Assembly: GCF_014066305.1 (NCBI RefSeq) | Contig: NW_023501037.1 | Location: 1,240,501 to 1,304,500 of the forward strand | Source: Letharia columbiana | Lineage: Eukaryota; Ascomycota; Lecanoromycetes; Lecanorales; Parmeliaceae | Reading direction: 5' to 3' | DNA length: 64,000 bases | Shown: piece by piece, positions 11,940 through 22,974 of the stretch | How the letters are laid out: every line of letters begins with the position of its first letter | Numbering within the stretch: the stretch's first letter is position 1 | Notes under the pieces: generated by a model | What the model was told of the DNA's origin: nothing | The model's database searches: none | The model's input: only the letters and a program-made list of their open reading frames with translations | Translations under genes and position numbers: made by a program

Positions 11940-13200
11940 TTACTGTACGCCATTGGCTTTGAGGGAGGCCTGGACATAATCGCTTTTCTCAGCTCCAAAC
12001 ACACTCAATTTGGAGATGAGGATGTTGAAAACAGCGACCTCAGCCTTGAACTCCTTCAAAACCAGTATCGAATCTCCACAGCCACAAGTGAATCAACACG
12101 GTAAGCAAATATTAGCTTCTCGAGTTCGATGTCGTTCTCAGGCATAGACAAGGCACTCGAGAGCTTTTTGGATAGTACGTGCGCAATGATCTTCCCTGCA
12201 ATTATCAACGAGTTTGCGACTCCAGCAGTGCCGTGAAATCGACGGTGGGCTTAGATGTCTCAGCATCATAACCAATTACCCTGTCCACCAAGCCGAGGAT
12301 TCGGAAGAAAATTCTCGACATCCAGAAGATTTCCGCCATACCTTTGGACTTAAGGGGCGTAGGAGTGCTGATACCAGTTACGATCTGCGATTCCTAAGCA
12401 GATCAAAGAGGGGGATTGGGATTGCAACAACGATCGAGCATGGGAAGGGACTCGGTCTGATGGATCCCTTTATAGCCAGCAACTCGCAGCGAGTCGTTGA
12501 CTCGCTGTCTCTCAGCAGCGAAACCTACCGCTAACATCAGCCCTAGATTTAAGGAGATACTCTTCTCACCAAGCGACACGCGATGATCAGCGAGCGAATC
12601 TTAACAAGTGTTACCCGCGGCATGATCGCTTTGGCCACGACTTCCAAAGACTCCTTTGGTTGAAGATAGAAGGACGAAAAAATGTATTCCATTTGGTAGA
12701 TGAACATGTGTGTTGAACGAGCCTTGGACGTTGGGTTGAATAATGGCCTTGAAAATCTCTACGTCCATGTTTTCGAAAAGCCCGTCCTGGCAATACCTTG
12801 GAGTGTGTAGCATGTAATGGAGGGTCGCAGGGCATACCTTGAGCACTATTGATCCTTGAATGCAGCCCTTGATAGGTGAAAATCTCTTTGAAATGTCCTA
12901 ATGTCGCCACCAAGGCCCTCTCATCAATGATGTCGCAGGGCGGGCTACCACTTCAATACTTTTCGCCTCCAACTCTTGAAGTAGTGTCAACGCAGCCTCT
13001 CCTCCAGCCCCAGGCCGAGAAAGCAACATGAAGTGTTTAGCATTCCTTGTCCCCATCCACCGAGCAATGCTTCTTCCGAGTCCACCAAGGCCGCCGGATA
13101 TCACATAAGTTGCTTTCTCGTCAAAGTACCACGAAGGCCAAGTACTGGGCACAGTCTGAATCTCGAAATCAACCATAACCCTAAGAAAATTAAAGTGTTT
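11940..13200 (-). pseudogene. Highly reducing polyketide synthase, 3' fragment (KR-ACP)
   Basis: Only the C-terminal quarter of a type I iterative synthase is present. Reading on the minus strand gives the ketoreductase Rossmann start ATYVISGGLGGLGRSIARWM, then a frameshift, CDIIDERALVATLGHF, a second frameshift, PIKGCIQGSIVLK, a probable intron, and DGLFENMDVEIFKA followed by FFVLLSS. The catalytic tyrosine position is His (SDHAAGNT), and a TAA stop follows at 12601-12603. The post-KR linker has stops at 12403-12405 and 12394-12396. The acyl carrier domain keeps the phosphopantetheine serine in VDSLVAVEIR (Ser codon near 12089), then a 1 nt loss shifts the frame. The family-like end is at 11940. 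Ketosynthase through enoylreductase domains are missing. Confidence 0.85.
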
Positions 13201-13495
13201 TGCGTACCGGTACCAAGCAGCTAATGAGTTTTGAAGCATTATCTGCTACATACCGCATAGCAGACACTGTAGGTACGAATTACCTAGCTGGAAGCAGGCT
13301 CTGGGATCGAAAACGGCAGTGCAGAATGAGGAGGGCGCGGTATTGTTTTGAAGGCCTTTCAAGACAACAGTGGTACACATGAGTGAGTGAAGTGTCTCAA
13401 TTGCATTTCGGGCTCAGATGCATGCCAAACGGAAGTTTGCAGCTGAGGAGATGGCACTCTAGTGACAAGAATCTCTTACCCACTCAAGGGCCCCG

Positions 13496-13753
13496 CCGAG
13501 ACAGGTAGCGGCAGCACAGCAACTGATGGACACATTAATGCAAGCATTGAGAGACCAAGCGCCCGATATGGGTTGCTATGTCAATGAGGTCGATATCAAC
13601 GAGCCAGACTACCAACGGGCGTTCTGGGGAGACCATTATGACCGATTGCTACAGATAAAAGGACAGATGGATCCCGAAGGGGTATTCTGGTGTAGTGTCT
13701 GTGTTGGAGGTGAAGACTGGGAGGAAATCGATGGGCAGATCTGTGAATCTTGA
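13496..13753 (+). pseudogene. Berberine-bridge-type FAD oxidase, C-terminal fragment
   Basis: About 85 codons match the C-terminal BBE region of FAD-linked oxidoreductases: ALRDQAPDMGCYVNEVDINE, then DYQRAFWGDHYDRLLQIK, DPEGVFWCSVCVG and GQICES with a natural stop. Family members have about 500 residues with an N-terminal FAD-binding domain (PP-type), and none of that is found upstream. I take this as a truncated gene remnant. Such oxidases often accompany polyketide clusters, which fits the neighbouring relics. Confidence 0.75.
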
Positions 13754-14249
13754 AGCAGTCAGTATTAAAGAGCTAAAAAAGATTCAACGAGAGCGTCCCC
13801 GGCAGGAGCACATCAATTCCACGAAAGACTCAAAAGTGAAGTTTCACCCGCATGATTGATGGCAAAAGCATGCCAAGGTTCTCATGGCAAAGGACACAAG
13901 CGAGGCAACTCAATACCTCAGCCTCTTGGAACCGTACAATGCCTTCAGGAACGCCCGACTCCTTGAGCCAATGCGGATGCCGGGGACTGTAAATTCTACG
14001 CTCCTTCTAGCCAGCCCCGTTGATCCCATCATGGTTATTGGCAGTCTTTAGGTGTTTCAGCCCTAATAGCTGCGGCCCGCGGGGAAACCTTGTGCGGCGG
14101 CGCGGAGAAAATCAGACGCGCCCTGGCGCGGGGTTGCAACTGTTATTGCATACACTGAGACACAGACTACAGTAAGTATACTTCAGCATCGACACGTGGT
14201 CACAGCTTGTCCTTTAAATTATTGTTGGTAATCATAAATTTCTTCGACG
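13754..14249. other. Intergenic, promoter side of the chromatin-factor gene
   Basis: No protein-like frame is seen. A GC-rich patch lies at about 14070-14130. Confidence 0.45.
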
Positions 14250-15630
14250 ATGTCCGAATCCTCACTTTCCGATGGCGCGCCGTCGGAGGTGGTGCTGGAA
14301 CAGGCTTTGCGGAATGCGGTCAGAGAGGTCTACCGGAGTGGGGACCTGGATCAACTAACAGTCAAACGAATTCGCAAATTTGTGGAAGCAGATCTCGATT
14401 TACAAGATGACTTCTTCAAGAATAACCCTGCGTGGAAAGAAAAAAGCAGAAACCTTATTCAATCTGAAGTAGTACGCGTTCAGTCAATCTGTGTTCTCTG
14501 ATCGCGTACATTTGGCTGATGAGCACTCTCAGGACAGCCAAGCCGATGCCAATGCCAATGCTGAACAGCCCTCCTCAATTCCGTCTCCACGCGCACCTCC
14601 CAAAAGCAAAAGGGCACAATCGAACCTGCCTAAACCACAGAAGCCGGATCGGGATTTTCGAGGAACGAAGCGCGCCTCCAGCGAGAAGGCAGGACCTAAC
14701 AAGCGTCAGAAGAAGGAAACGCTTGATCCGGAAGGCTCTGACAGTGAAGAGAAGGAGGCACCGAGAAAGAAGCCCATACCAAAACCGAAGAAGCGCGCCT
14801 GCAGTGAGAAGACAGGACCGAAAGAACGTCATCAGGAGGAGATGTCGGATTTGGATGGCCCTGGTAGTGAAGAGCAGGAGGTTCTCAGCACGAAACCCGT
14901 GTCCAAGCTAGGGAAGAGTACCTCGAGCCCTTCTCCAGAGCCGGAAACCATCGAGAAAGCTGATCAAATCTCGAATCACATCAGCGGCAACTCGAAGGCC
15001 AATGGAAAGAAAGCTGAGGCATCGGAAAGCGAGATGTCCGAGGTCCTTGATGAGGCGCCCAAGAGAAAGGGCCGAAAGCGAAAATCGGGTTCCGCAAAGC
15101 CCAGTGCGAGTACCAATGGAGCGAAAGCAGACGCATCGGACAGCGAGATGTCTGAGGTCCTGGACGAAGCTCCCAAAGCAAAGGGCCAGAAGCGAAAGTC
15201 GGATTCGGCGAAGCCTAGCGCGAAGAAGACGGAAACCTTGAAGCGCAAGAAGTCCTCGGAACAGTCTACCGACCCGGGCGCGGAGGAGATCAAGCGACTT
15301 CAAGGATGGTTGATTAAATGCGGTATAAGGAAAATGTGGCACAAAGAGCTGGCTCCATATGACAACTCCAAGGCAAAGATCGTTCACCTCAAAAAGCTGT
15401 TGGCTGACGCTGGGATGACGGGAAGATACTCCGTTGAGAAGGCCAACCAGATCAAGGATGAGCGAGAGTTACGGGCCGATCTTGAAGCTGTACAGGAAGG
15501 GGCCAAGCAATGGGGCAAGGCAGAGGCTGAGGGAGAGGATGAAACCTCGGGTAGGCCGAAGAGGCGACTGGCAAGAGGTCTGCAAGAACTTGCTTTCCTG
15601 AACGATGATGACGGCGAAGAGACCGACTAA
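14250..15630 (+). CDS. DEK_C / HIRIP3-like histone-binding chromatin protein
   Basis: Exon 1 (14250-14468) encodes a DEK C-terminal-type fold (QALRNAVREVYRSGDL, QLTVKRIRKFVEADL, DDFFKNNPAWKEKSRNLIQ). A 64 nt intron (14469-14532; donor could also be 14472) joins it to exon 2 (14533-15630), for 438 residues in total. The middle is Lys/Ser/Glu-rich and built of two pairs of imperfect repeats. The C-terminal ~90 residues (EIKRLQGWLIKCGIRKMWHK, SKAKIVHLKKLLADAGMTGR) resemble HIRIP3-type proteins, which bind H2A-H2B and overlap with the CHZ family of histone chaperones. The domain order DEK_C then HIRIP3 is common in fungal proteins annotated as transcriptional regulators. The exact function is inferred from domains only. 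Confidence 0.82.
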
Positions 15631-16449
15631 TTGTTACCCTTCCGCTATTCCATCACGACAGGCTGGCTGCGAAGATATTTTGAAGTATGGGCCTGTATGA
15701 ATGAGAATATTCGGGTTAATGACAGATTGTGATATCGAGCTGTGCTATTTGCTTTGATGCTCAAGCTCCTCGTCAGATTTGAGACCTGAAGCATCGTTGA
15801 ATTAATGCCATCAAGTCTGATCAATGCCCTAAAGCGGTCCTGCCATTACTCATCCGTTGAGCTATCAGACTGAAGGCAGCAACGGAGGACATGAAAAGGA
15901 TTAAATTGTAAAACTTCCCAATATGTTAGCACTGTAACATCATGAATTAGGCTCGAGAAGTCTTACAGCGTTCCTGGAATAGGAGCTCTCCTCAGCCTCA
16001 GTCCTCGCATCGACAAAAAGGCGTCGAAGGTTTGGTAGGTTGGCCTGCATATAAGTCAGTACACTGTGGTCAAGGCGCCAGATTTGAGAGCGAATACCAT
16101 TCTGAGCTCCAGTCTCTAGTAAAAGTTCAGGCTGTCGTTGTCAGGTATACGTAGTAGGTCGAAGAGTGGGGGTTGATACAAAGCTTCGCGGAGAAAATTA
16201 GCTCGTGACAGCAACCACCGCAAAGTCAACAATCAATTCTCTCGCAAAGCACACTTTGACCCTCTTGCGAGTTCTACACGGCAGCCTGAACGGATATCAT
16301 TGTTAGGATACAGCGAGGTCGAATACGAACAATTAGTCGCCAGCGCGGAATAAACATCAACAACTCCGCCATCTACAGCAGCCTGCTGATTTTGATCAAG
16401 TCGAATAGCGGCGCGGCTTTGGTCGCACGTCCAGATACTGGCCACGAAG
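15631..16449. other. Intergenic, promoter side of AP-1 beta
   Basis: Eight hundred bases without a convincing frame. A perfect 7 bp stem (GTCTGAT 15815-15821 / ATCAGAC 15864-15870) is present but lacks tRNA arms. Confidence 0.45.
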
Positions 16450-18806
16450 ATGGCGGTCAACAGGATAAAAGCCCAGTTCGCGGCCCCTAGGAAGGGAGAA
16501 ACGTTCGAGCTCAGGGCAGGTTTGGTCTCCCAGTATGCCTATGAACGGAAGGAAGCTATTCAGAAGACAATCATGTCCATGACGTTAGGCAAAGACGTCT
16601 CCGCACTGTTTCCAGACGTCCTGAAGAACATAGCAACGGCGGACCTGGATCAGAAAAAGCTCGTTTACCTATACCTCATGAACTACGCAAAATCACATCC
16701 AGATCTTTGCATTCTCGCCGTTAATACCTTCGTTCAAGATTCAGAAGATCCAAATCCATTGGTACGAGCGCTAGCAATACGGACAATGGGATGCATCAGG
16801 GTAGAGAAGATGGTGGATTACATGGAGGAGCCGTTGAGAAAGACTTTACGAGACGAGTCGCCCTACGTCCGAAAGACCGCAGCAATATGCGTGGCCAAGC
16901 TCTTTGATTTGAATCCTGCTTTGTGCCTGGAGAACGGGTTTCTGGAGACGTTGCAAGAATTGATGGGAGACCCAAATCCTATGGTTGTGGCGAACGCGGT
17001 CACAGCGCTGGCAGAAATCAACGAGGCCGCACCAGAGACGCGAGCATTACAAATATCATCGAACGCCCTTAAGAAGATGCTGATGGCCTTGAACGAATGC
17101 ACGGAGTGGGGAAGAGTGACGATATTATCAACGTTAGCGGATCACAAGGCAGCGGACGTCAAAGAAGCAGAGCACATCTGCGAGAGAGTATCACCGCAGT
17201 TCCAACATGTCAACCCGAGCGTTGTACTTGCTGCGGTCAAGTGTGTCTTCCTGCACATGAAGTATATAAGTCCAGAAACTGCGAAATCCTATTTGAAGAA
17301 GATGGCACCTCCACTGGGTTTGTCTTCTTCATAGAGGTTAGGCATTCTTGTGCTAATGCCTGCCAGTCACGCTTGTCGCTTCACCACCCGAGGTTCAATA
17401 CGTTGCTTTACGAAACATTGATCTTCTTCTTCAAAAACAACCTGACATTTTGAGCAAAGAGCTGCGTGTCTTTTTCTGCAAATATAACGATCCTTCATAT
17501 ATCAAATTCGAAAAGCTTGAGATTATGGTACGAATAGCTAATGACAAAAATGTTGATCAGCTCCTGGCCGAGTTGAAGGAATACGCCCTCGAAGTTGACA
17601 TGGATATCGTGAAGCGGGCTGTAAAAGCGATTGGGCAAGTCGCTATCAAGATCGAAAGTGCCACAGAGAGATGCGTAAACACTCTGCTGGATCTCATCAA
17701 TACCAAGGTCAACTACGTGGTGCAAGAGGCGATCGTAGTCATCAAAGACATCTTCCGCAAGTACCCAGGCTATGAGGGGATAATCCCTACCTTGTGCAAA
17801 TGTATCGATGAATTGGACGAACCTAATGCTCGAGGATCATTGATCTGGATTGTTGGGGAGTATGCGGAGAAGATCAGCAATGCTGGTGATATCCTTGCTG
17901 GATTTGTGGACGGCTTCATGGAGGAATTTACACAAGTATGTGACGCCAAAGATTGGCTAGACCAGAACGTCCACTGACTGCGAGCAGACACAACTGCAAA
18001 TCTTGACGGCCGTTGTCAAGTTCTTCCTCAAGAAGCCCGATCAACCTCAAGCACAAACTCTAGTCCAAAAAATCTTCCAGTCAGCCACCGCAGAAAACGA
18101 TAATCCCGATGTCCGAGACCGAGCGTATGTCTACTGGCGCCTCCTTTCCAGCAACCCCCAGATCGCAAAAAGCGTCGTCCTTTCTGACAAACCTCCCATC
18201 ACAACCACCATCCAATCTCTCCCACCAGCCCTCCTTGAACGCTTACTCACAGAACTCTCAACTCTCGCCTCCGTCTATCACAAGCCTCCCGAATCCTTCA
18301 TCGGTCAAGGTCGCTATGGTGCAGACGCCGTCCAGAAGGCCGCTATCGAAGAACAGATGCAAAATGCCCGCGAAAACCCTCTCGCCGCCGCTGCTGCGGC
18401 AGCTGCGGTGTCTGGCGCTCCCCCACCGCAAGCGAATGCCGAAAATCTGCTCGACATCGATTTCGATGGCGCAGCACCCGCGTCCGCCCAAAAGTCTCCG
18501 CTGTCAGGCATGTCTGGCCTGGAAGGTCTGGCGGGCACCCCGGAGCGCGTTGCCTCGCCGGCTGGGGCCGACGGGCCGAAGATGCCGTCTTCAGGAGGTA
18601 ATCTAGACGACCTGATGGGATTGTCGAATGGGAGCGCCGGCGGCTTCGGGCAGCAAGCGAACGGAAACGGGACGGGCATGAGTAACGAGGATGTGCTCGG
18701 TGGGTTCGCCAGCTTGGACATGAGTGCTGCGAGTCAGCCACCGCCGGCAGGGCAGCAGCTTCAGGGGGGCAAGAAGACTAATGAGGATCTGTTGGGGCTG
18801 TTCTGA
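16450..18806 (+). CDS. apl2: AP-1 clathrin adaptor complex, beta subunit
   Basis: Beta adaptin is a large chain of the AP-1 complex, which loads clathrin coats at the trans-Golgi network and endosomes. Exons 16450-17317, 17367-17935 and 17988-18806 encode 751 residues; the introns are 49 and 52 nt, the first with a GTGCTAATG branch. The N-terminal trunk is highly conserved ([55 protein letters not shown]) and continues through [17 protein letters not shown] and [15 protein letters not shown]. After residue ~600 comes an Ala/Gly-rich hinge with LLDIDFDG, a clathrin-box-like motif. The protein ends NEDLLGLF, so the C-terminal ear domain of animal beta adaptins is absent, as in other filamentous fungi. 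Confidence 0.95.
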
Positions 18807-19282
18807 GCAGCGGTAGCAGGCTTGCGGCATTGCTGTGGCGTTTGAACGGCATGCATTGAGTCTCTCATGCATCGTTTCTGGGGAGAGTTCTGGTGATGGG
18901 CTCATCACATTCAGCAACTGTAAGCAGGATTGGTGGCAGAGCGCACATCAAGAATTAGCTCAGCACTGGAACATCCCTCATCTTGTGCTTCTTTACCGAG
19001 CGCTGAAGTCGAGTGTCTCTCTCCTTAAAGCCTCTACAATAGATGTGTTGTTTCAGTGTGCGGAAAATCTTGGCGGTCCATGACGGCATGAAGCGGTTAA
19101 CTATCATTGTGTCCCATCTAGTGCTACCTAAAGCGTCGCTCTGAAAGCGAACGCTGGTGGGATATCTCGAAGCAAATACAACGCCTGGAATCATCAGATC
19201 TGCTAAGCAGCATCGCTATCATCAACCAGCACAACGCACCCACATCATCTTCATCACCATCTAAGAAACCCCAGGACCGGCA
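18807..19282. other. Convergent 3' intergenic region (AP-1 beta / VID27)
   Basis: The 3' ends of two convergent genes face each other here. No further frame is supported. Confidence 0.45.
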
Positions 19283-21967
19283 TCAGTACGGTGAGTTAAC
19301 GACTTCGTCCCTGCCCAATCTCCTTCTTGCGCCACTTTGTCTCGGAGTGGCAGCAATACTCTCCCGGGTTGGCTTCTTGAAACTCTGCTTAGCTACCATA
19401 TTCACTTCGTTGGGCAAGGCCACGATGACGTTCTTGTCGCTGCCGTACTTGAAATCGTCGGCCTTTACCTCTTCTTCATACCGCTTGATGGTATAAGGAT
19501 CCTTCCGCCCACCGAGCACCTTCTTCATGTTCCAGGTAATGATGAAGGGACCTGTGGCTGTGATTATGGACGTCTCCTTGTCGTCAACTCCAGTATTAAA
19601 GCGTGCAGGTGTAAAAGACAATGGCGTCTTGGTCTCATACTGGAATTGAGCAACGTGGCTGGGTGTCAGGGCGAGACGGCGAGGTTGAGGCTTCGAATCC
19701 TTGGCGAAGGACTTCTCAAACCCAAGCTTGCCTTCGTTCTTACCATCGTGTTGCAAAGCATCGATGAGCATCAGGTACGTTCGACAGGTAGCGAGGACCC
19801 AACGACCATCAGCGGACACGTCCAACCCAATGGTTGCCTCGCCAAGAGCAGGGATAGCCGTCTTGGCATTGATACCAAGACGGTCGAACAAACGAATGTC
19901 ACCTTTGTCCGAGGCAACGGCAATGTAGCCCTGCTCGGTGGTTGCTGCGTGGGAGAAGCTGTTCTTTGAGCTTGAAGCGTATTGTTTCAGCTGTGAGTCC
20001 ACAAGTTTGTTGCCAGACAGACGGGGATCAATGCGGTATAGGGCATTATCAGAAATGCCGAGGAAGGTTTGTTCTCCCGTCATTTGCGCATATTTCTGGG
20101 CCCGCTTAGTTTCATTTCATCGAGGATCAGAATCTTGCAAACATACCTTATCAGGTGCAAAGGACTTCACGCCTATATCGTCATGAATCTTCCATTCATC
20201 GACAACCTTCCCGTACTCGAGGTCCATCCGATACAGAGAGTTGGGGTTGTCCTTGTTTTGGAGAATCATATTGTTGTCTTCAGAGTGCAGCATGACCTTG
20301 TCTGGACTGAACAATTTGCCACCTGGTGTCTCGACCTTTGAGATGTTTGTTGAGAATTCCAAGTTGTTGTTGGGAGTGTGCTTGAACACACCAATCTTTG
20401 ATCCGCGCACGACGAAGGACCGATCGTGCTTGTAGCCAACAGCCAGCTTTGAGTTAACATTGCCATCATCGTCCCGTGTCACGACATCATCTTCAGACTC
20501 GTCACTGTCGTAATGCTCACTCTTTTGTCCGTCATCTTCCGCCTCTTCTTCCTCTTCATCCTCCTCGGCAGGTGCATCTTCCATGGTAAGGTCTTGAAAT
20601 GCATCCAAAACATATTGCTGGTCATCTTTATTGACCTTCTTCCACTTTGTCTCATTCAGCTGTTCCCAAAGTGCTCGCATCAACCCGTCTTGAAAACTTT
20701 CTTCGGTCTCCTGATCCTTGAATCTTAGGAGCCACGAATAGGCAGATCCATCTTCGGTGTAGTGGTTGAAGATGAAAGACAGGTACTCGAAGTTGAAGAC
20801 AGGGTTGAGGTCTGCAACAACTCGCTGACCAAGCCACTCTTTCTCTGTACCACTAATCTGTAGCCAGTATTGCCAGTTGCCCGTCTCTGAGACGGTGGCT
20901 ACAATGGCAGGGTCCTGAAGTATGAATGAGCCCGACTCAAAATCAAATAGGTGAAGCTCGGCCCTCTCCTTCACGAGAGTCTCCCTTGCAGTAGGCACCA
21001 CGGCTGATGGTGGAGCTACTGTAGGAGTGGTCTCTCGTCCCGGAGCCTTCTGCTTCTGTGACTTCTTCACAGCTGTCCTCTCCTTTACACCTGCGGCTGG
21101 CGTGTCTGCAATAGCTTTACCCTTCATTGGAGGCGCTGTGAGAGGTTTGACAGTGGGACTCGATAAAGGACTAGCGGTCGGGATGGGTTGCTCGGTGAAG
21201 TTGAACTGTTGCAACTGTCGATCGGTGGCAGTCTCCTTCGGTTTCCGGTACTTTCTCTCGTATTGGCATTCGATGGCAACTATCTCAAAGGTGCTCACTT
21301 CTCCAGGCTTGATGGATTCGTCGCAGATGAATTCATAAAGGTCTCCAGGGTCCCCACTCAGATCCTGCCAAGCAAAGACTTTCTCTCCGTCCTCCCTAAT
21401 CTCAGATCTAAAGTGCAAGCTCTGATCAAGTAGAAAAGTCTTCTCGTCTTTTTCAGAATCTAAGGCGTCTGCGGCACCATCCTCGTCATCGTCTTCTGCT
21501 GCTAGCTCTGCCTCACCCTCCTCGTAAGCTCGCTGGATGACAATCTCGTAATGGTATTCTTGGGTTGTACGCCTAATGCTCGCAGCGGCGTCTTTGAAGA
21601 TGAGTTCTGAAGTTCCTTTGGGCGATAAGGGGCGGACCAGGTAGAGTTTGCCTTGTGGTATTTCGATGATAGACTCCTTTGAAGCGTTGCCAAAGAGATA
21701 CTTGGTTGCTATACGTGAGAGTAAGAATTAGCGTTGACGGAAGGAGCGGACGTTAAGCTTGTGACTGTAGAAGCTGCGACACAGGCTACGTGTGCTTTTA
21801 TGAAGGCTGACATTTGAATCTCAGAGATAGAAGTAACAATCACTAAATTCCCTCCAACATTTGGGTAAATTCCTGCTAAAGTACACTACAGCAGTCATCA
21901 GGTAACAGGAAGGGAAGTGCGCAGAATGCCAGATCAATAGCGACTTACCGTTCCTGAGCATGAACAT
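19283..21967 (-). CDS. vid27: VID27 family protein
   Basis: Vid27 was named from yeast screens for vacuolar import and degradation of fructose-1,6-bisphosphatase; its molecular role is unclear. Exons 21967-21949 (19 nt), 21708-20147 and 20095-19283 encode 797 residues. Intron 1 is 240 nt, the longest intron in the window, and intron 2 is 51 nt. The N-terminal PH-like part includes IIEIPQGKLYLVRPLSPKG and KDAAASIRRTTQEYHYEIV. The middle has an acidic run before KSEHYDSDESEDD. The C-terminal WD-like domain contains KVMLHSEDNNMILQN, KYAQMTGEQTFLGISDNAL and YIAVASDKGDIRLFDRLG. The start at 21967 was chosen because MFMLRN then joins by splicing to the family N-terminus. It diverges from the mitochondrial S17 gene. 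Confidence 0.93.
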
Positions 21968-22317
21968 ATTGTCGACAAGAGCGAAGCTTCTACAAAGCTG
22001 TATCCAGACTCAGAAAATGCAGAGTAAGATATTTGAGCGCTGCAAAGCAGAGGCAGGTGCTGAGTCCAAATAGTAGCAGCTGGAGTGTTTACTAGAAACT
22101 TGGAGTTTGTGGCCTAAAATTATGACGCGCTTTTGAGATGTCTTGGCAACGGGACCCTACTGAATCTGATACCAAATATATCGCCCATGGCCGCCGCCCT
22201 TTCTTTGACCTTGACCTACCGGCATCCAAGACAGTGAACGTGCCGGCGGCGTATGCCTGGCCCTTGCTAAGCTATCAACCTAAATCCAGTACCATCATAC
22301 ACCTCGCCTACACCGCC
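21968..22317. promoter_or_regulatory. Divergent promoter of VID27 and mitochondrial S17
   Basis: A 350 bp region separates the two start codons. An in-frame upstream ATG at 22138 for the S17 gene lies inside it but encodes residues unlike the family. Confidence 0.4.
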
Positions 22318-22817
22318 ATGTTTGGCCCGCCCCCGAAAGTCCTCTGCGGCGTCGTCGTCTCGGCCGGCAAAATGATGAAGGCCGTCAGAGTCCGCACCGC
22401 CAAACAGACCTACAACAAGTTCCTCAAAAAGGTGGGCGATCATTCCAAACTTCTGGCCCGCCGTGAACCCCTCCCGTTGCCGATTACTGACAAAGGCCTC
22501 CGTAGCATTTCCAAAGCAACAACAGCTACCTCGTCTCTGACCCCAACTCCTCCCTCCGCGCCGGCGACGTCGTCAAGATCGCCGCCGAGCGCCGAATCAG
22601 TCGGCGTATCAAGCATGTGGTCACCGAGATAGTGGCGCCCTGGGGCCCGAGCATTGACGAAAGACCGCCGGTTCTGAGTGAGGAGGAGAGACTAAGGAGG
22701 CTGCAGGAGAAGACGCTAAGAAAAAAGGAGAGGCGGCGGGAAAGGAATGCGGAGACAGGGGAGAGTGCAGAGGATAGGGTGGAGGGTATGGTCGAAGGGA
22801 CTGCGGTGGCTTCGTGA
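22318..22817 (+). CDS. mrps17: Mitochondrial small-subunit ribosomal protein S17 (uS17m)
   Basis: uS17 is a primary 16S/15S rRNA-binding protein of the mitochondrial small subunit. Exons 22318-22431 and 22506-22817 encode 141 residues; the 74 nt intron is phase 0. The OB-fold core is clear: VLCGVVVSAGKMMKAVRVR, TYNKFLKKHF, SYLVSDPNSSLRAGDVVKI and SRRIKHVVTEIVAPWGP. A charged C-terminal extension (EERLRRLQEKTLRKKERRRE) is typical of fungal mitochondrial S17. I chose MFGPPPKV as the start; a longer frame from 22138 is less family-like. The 3' end faces eIF2B-epsilon. Confidence 0.9.
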
Positions 22818-22974
22818 CATTGGGAGTGTGATGATGGAGCATAGTAATCTAGGGCTGGAGTTATATTGCTACATTGCACAGCACGGGATACCTATGCCGG
22901 ACGGCCGTTTGGAGCTTATTATACATTTGCTCGCTGCACCATAAAGGGCATGGCATCGAATCACCATCAGCCTC

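Noticed and set aside
12214..12534. A 106-codon plus-strand frame
   Set aside because: It is the antisense shadow of the polyketide synthase KR-ACP linker, which is the recognisable coding direction.
15815..15870. Possible tRNA on the minus strand, from a 7 bp acceptor-like stem and a GCTCAAC-GAGT arm
   Set aside because: Only about 56 nt span, no T arm (no GGTTC-type loop) and no anticodon stem; not a tRNA.
21709..21948. The 240 nt VID27 intron as an introner-like element
   Set aside because: It lacks the CTGACTCCGAAATG block and the inner core.
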